Below, one piece after another: positions 14,130 to 14,937 of a stretch of 14,937 nucleotides of DNA. The notes below the pieces were generated by a model, which worked only from the letters and a program-made list of their open reading frames with translations, made no database searches and was not told the origin of the DNA. The stretch lies in assembly GCA_023458535.1 (NCBI GenBank), contig JAEWYW010000072.1:1-14937 (forward strand), given 5' to 3'. Made by a program: the position numbers and the translations under genes. The DNA comes from Bacteroidota bacterium (lineage in GTDB: Bacteria > Bacteroidota > Bacteroidia > Flavobacteriales > Weeksellaceae). Each line of letters opens with the position of its first letter. Position 1 is the stretch's first letter.

Positions 14130-14696
14130 ATGGCAACAAGCAACGATATCAGAAAAGGACTTTGCATTGAATACAGCAATGATATCTTTAAAGTAATTGA
14201 ATTCTTACACGTAAAACCAGGGAAAGGACCTGCATTTGTAAGAACAAAATTAAAATCTGTAACCAACGGAAAAGTAATAGATAACACTTTTTCTGCAGGT
14301 CATAAAATAGATGAAGTAAAAGTAATCACAAGAAAATTCCAGTATCTTTACGATGATGAGAATGGTTTTCACTTCATGAACAACGACGATTTTTCGCAAT
14401 TGTACATCAATAAAGAAATGATTGAAAACTCACAGTTTATGAAGGCTGGTGAAGAGGTAACGATCATTCTTAAAGAAGCGGACGAAACACCACTTTCTGC
14501 CGAACTTCCGGCAAGTGTTTATTTAGATGTTGTAGAGGCAGATCCAGGTGTAAAAGGAAATACAGCTACTAACGCACTAAAAAATGCAATCGTGGAAACA
14601 GGGGCAAGAGTAATGGTTCCTTTATTTATTGAACCAGGAGACAAAATCAAGGTCAATACCGAAGACGGAAGCTACCTTGAAAGAGTAAAAGAATAA
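14130..14696 (+). CDS. efp: Translation elongation factor P
   Basis: EF-P enters stalled ribosomes and helps peptide bond formation at consecutive prolines. The 188-aa protein has the usual three domains: the KOW-like N-terminal domain (1-65), the OB domain (about 66-128) and the C-terminal OB domain with the family signature region VYLDVVEADPGVKGNTATN and the end GDKIKVNTEDGSYLERVKE. The tip of the domain 1 loop is KPGKGPAF with Lys32, equivalent to E. coli Lys34. It is therefore of the lysine type and not the arginine type that is rhamnosylated. No modification gene (epmA/epmB) is seen in the window. It is preceded by the heptanucleotide array and followed by a terminator-like hairpin. Confidence 0.97.
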   Translation: MATSNDIRKGLCIEYSNDIFKVIEFLHVKPGKGPAFVRTKLKSVTNGKVIDNTFSAGHKIDEVKVITRKFQYLYDDENGFHFMNNDDFSQLYINKEMIENSQFMKAGEEVTIILKEADETPLSAELPASVYLDVVEADPGVKGNTATNALKNAIVETGARVMVPLFIEPGDKIKVNTEDGSYLERVKE

Positions 14697-14708
14697 AACA
14701 AATCATAT

Positions 14709-14745
14709 AAATTCGGTTGCACTCGCATACCGAATTTTGTTTTTA
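14709..14745 (+). terminator. Terminator-like hairpin after efp
   Basis: AAATTCGGT (14709-14717) pairs perfectly with ACCGAATTT (14729-14737), with an 11-base loop. A T-rich tract with one G (TGTTTTTT) follows. It starts 12 bases after the efp stop and ends 14 bases before the next ATG, so it either ends the efp transcript or attenuates read-through into the next gene. Confidence 0.7.
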
Positions 14746-14759
14746 TAATATAATCTATA

Positions 14760-14937
14760 ATGAGATTTCAAACCACTCAAACCCTAAAAAGTATTGCAGA
14801 TTTAATCGGAGCAAAATACATTGGTGACGCAGACTTTCCCGTGCTGGGAAGCAATGAAATTCATATGGTGAAACCTGGCGAAATCGTATTTGTAAACCAC
14901 CCTAAATATTACGAAAAAGCGCTGAATTCTCCTGCTA
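14760..14937 (+). CDS. Second LpxD-like N-acyltransferase (5' end only)
   Basis: Only the first 59 codons are in the window. They read as the uridine-binding N-terminal domain of LpxD-type acyltransferases: MRFQTTQTLKSIADLIGAKY, then GDADFPVLGSNEIHMVKPGEIVFVNHPKYYEKAL. It lines up with the start of the complete LpxD upstream (TASQIASFIDGKIIGDG... GVSPIENGAPGHLSFIAQERF) but is clearly diverged, so it is a paralogue and not a recent duplicate. Flavobacteria commonly carry a second LpxD-like gene after efp. The hexapeptide-repeat part and the catalytic histidine lie outside the window, so activity cannot be judged. Confidence 0.82.
   Translation, partial: MRFQTTQTLKSIADLIGAKYIGDADFPVLGSNEIHMVKPGEIVFVNHPKYYEKALNSPA

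Overview
The window looks like a chromosomal segment of a low-GC Bacteroidota, most likely a flavobacterium of the Chryseobacterium/Kaistella/Cloacibacterium type (Weeksellaceae). The reasons are the AT-rich spacers without strong Shine-Dalgarno sequences, promoter elements of the Bacteroidota form TAnnTTTG, the fused lpxC-fabZ gene, a PorX orthologue (type IX secretion regulator), and the order lpxD - lpxC/fabZ - lpxA - efp - lpxD-like. This assignment comes from recognition, not from a database search.

Left part (1-4634): the downstream half of a denitrification / nitric oxide module, all on +. It runs from the 3' end of a NirV-like FGE-fold gene (a copper nitrite reductase gene nirK is expected just outside the window) to a SCO-family lipoprotein, a c-type cytochrome lipoprotein, the di-iron repair protein Ric (ScdA/YtfE/DnrN family) and a single-subunit quinol nitric oxide reductase (qNor). 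It closes with a clear rho-independent terminator. The logic is nitrite to NO (NirK, with copper/redox helpers and a cytochrome donor), NO to N2O (qNor), and repair of NO-damaged iron centres (Ric). A stand-alone hemerythrin-domain gene follows (4684-5136).

Middle (5137-9467): an ABC-F ATPase with its own promoter box and an inverted repeat in its leader; a 340-base gene-free stretch; a small GreA/GreB-family (Rnk-like) factor; a convergent double terminator; and porX on the - strand. A divergent intergenic region separates porX from an HD-domain phosphohydrolase.

Right part (9468-14937): the HD phosphohydrolase, then a lipid A operon whose first gene, lpxD, has a promoter box placed so close to its ATG that the mRNA is probably leaderless. 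lpxD overlaps lpxC/fabZ by 8 bases and lpxA follows with no gap. Between lpxA and efp lies a 100-base region of 7-base tandem repeats with a promoter-like box at the junction of two repeat types. After efp comes a terminator-like hairpin and the start of a second LpxD-like gene, cut by the window end.

No tRNA, rRNA, CRISPR array, insertion sequence or phage gene was seen. The points most worth checking are the NirV-like protein lacking both FGE active-site cysteines, the leaderless lpxD, the heptanucleotide array in front of efp, and the leader of the ABC-F gene.
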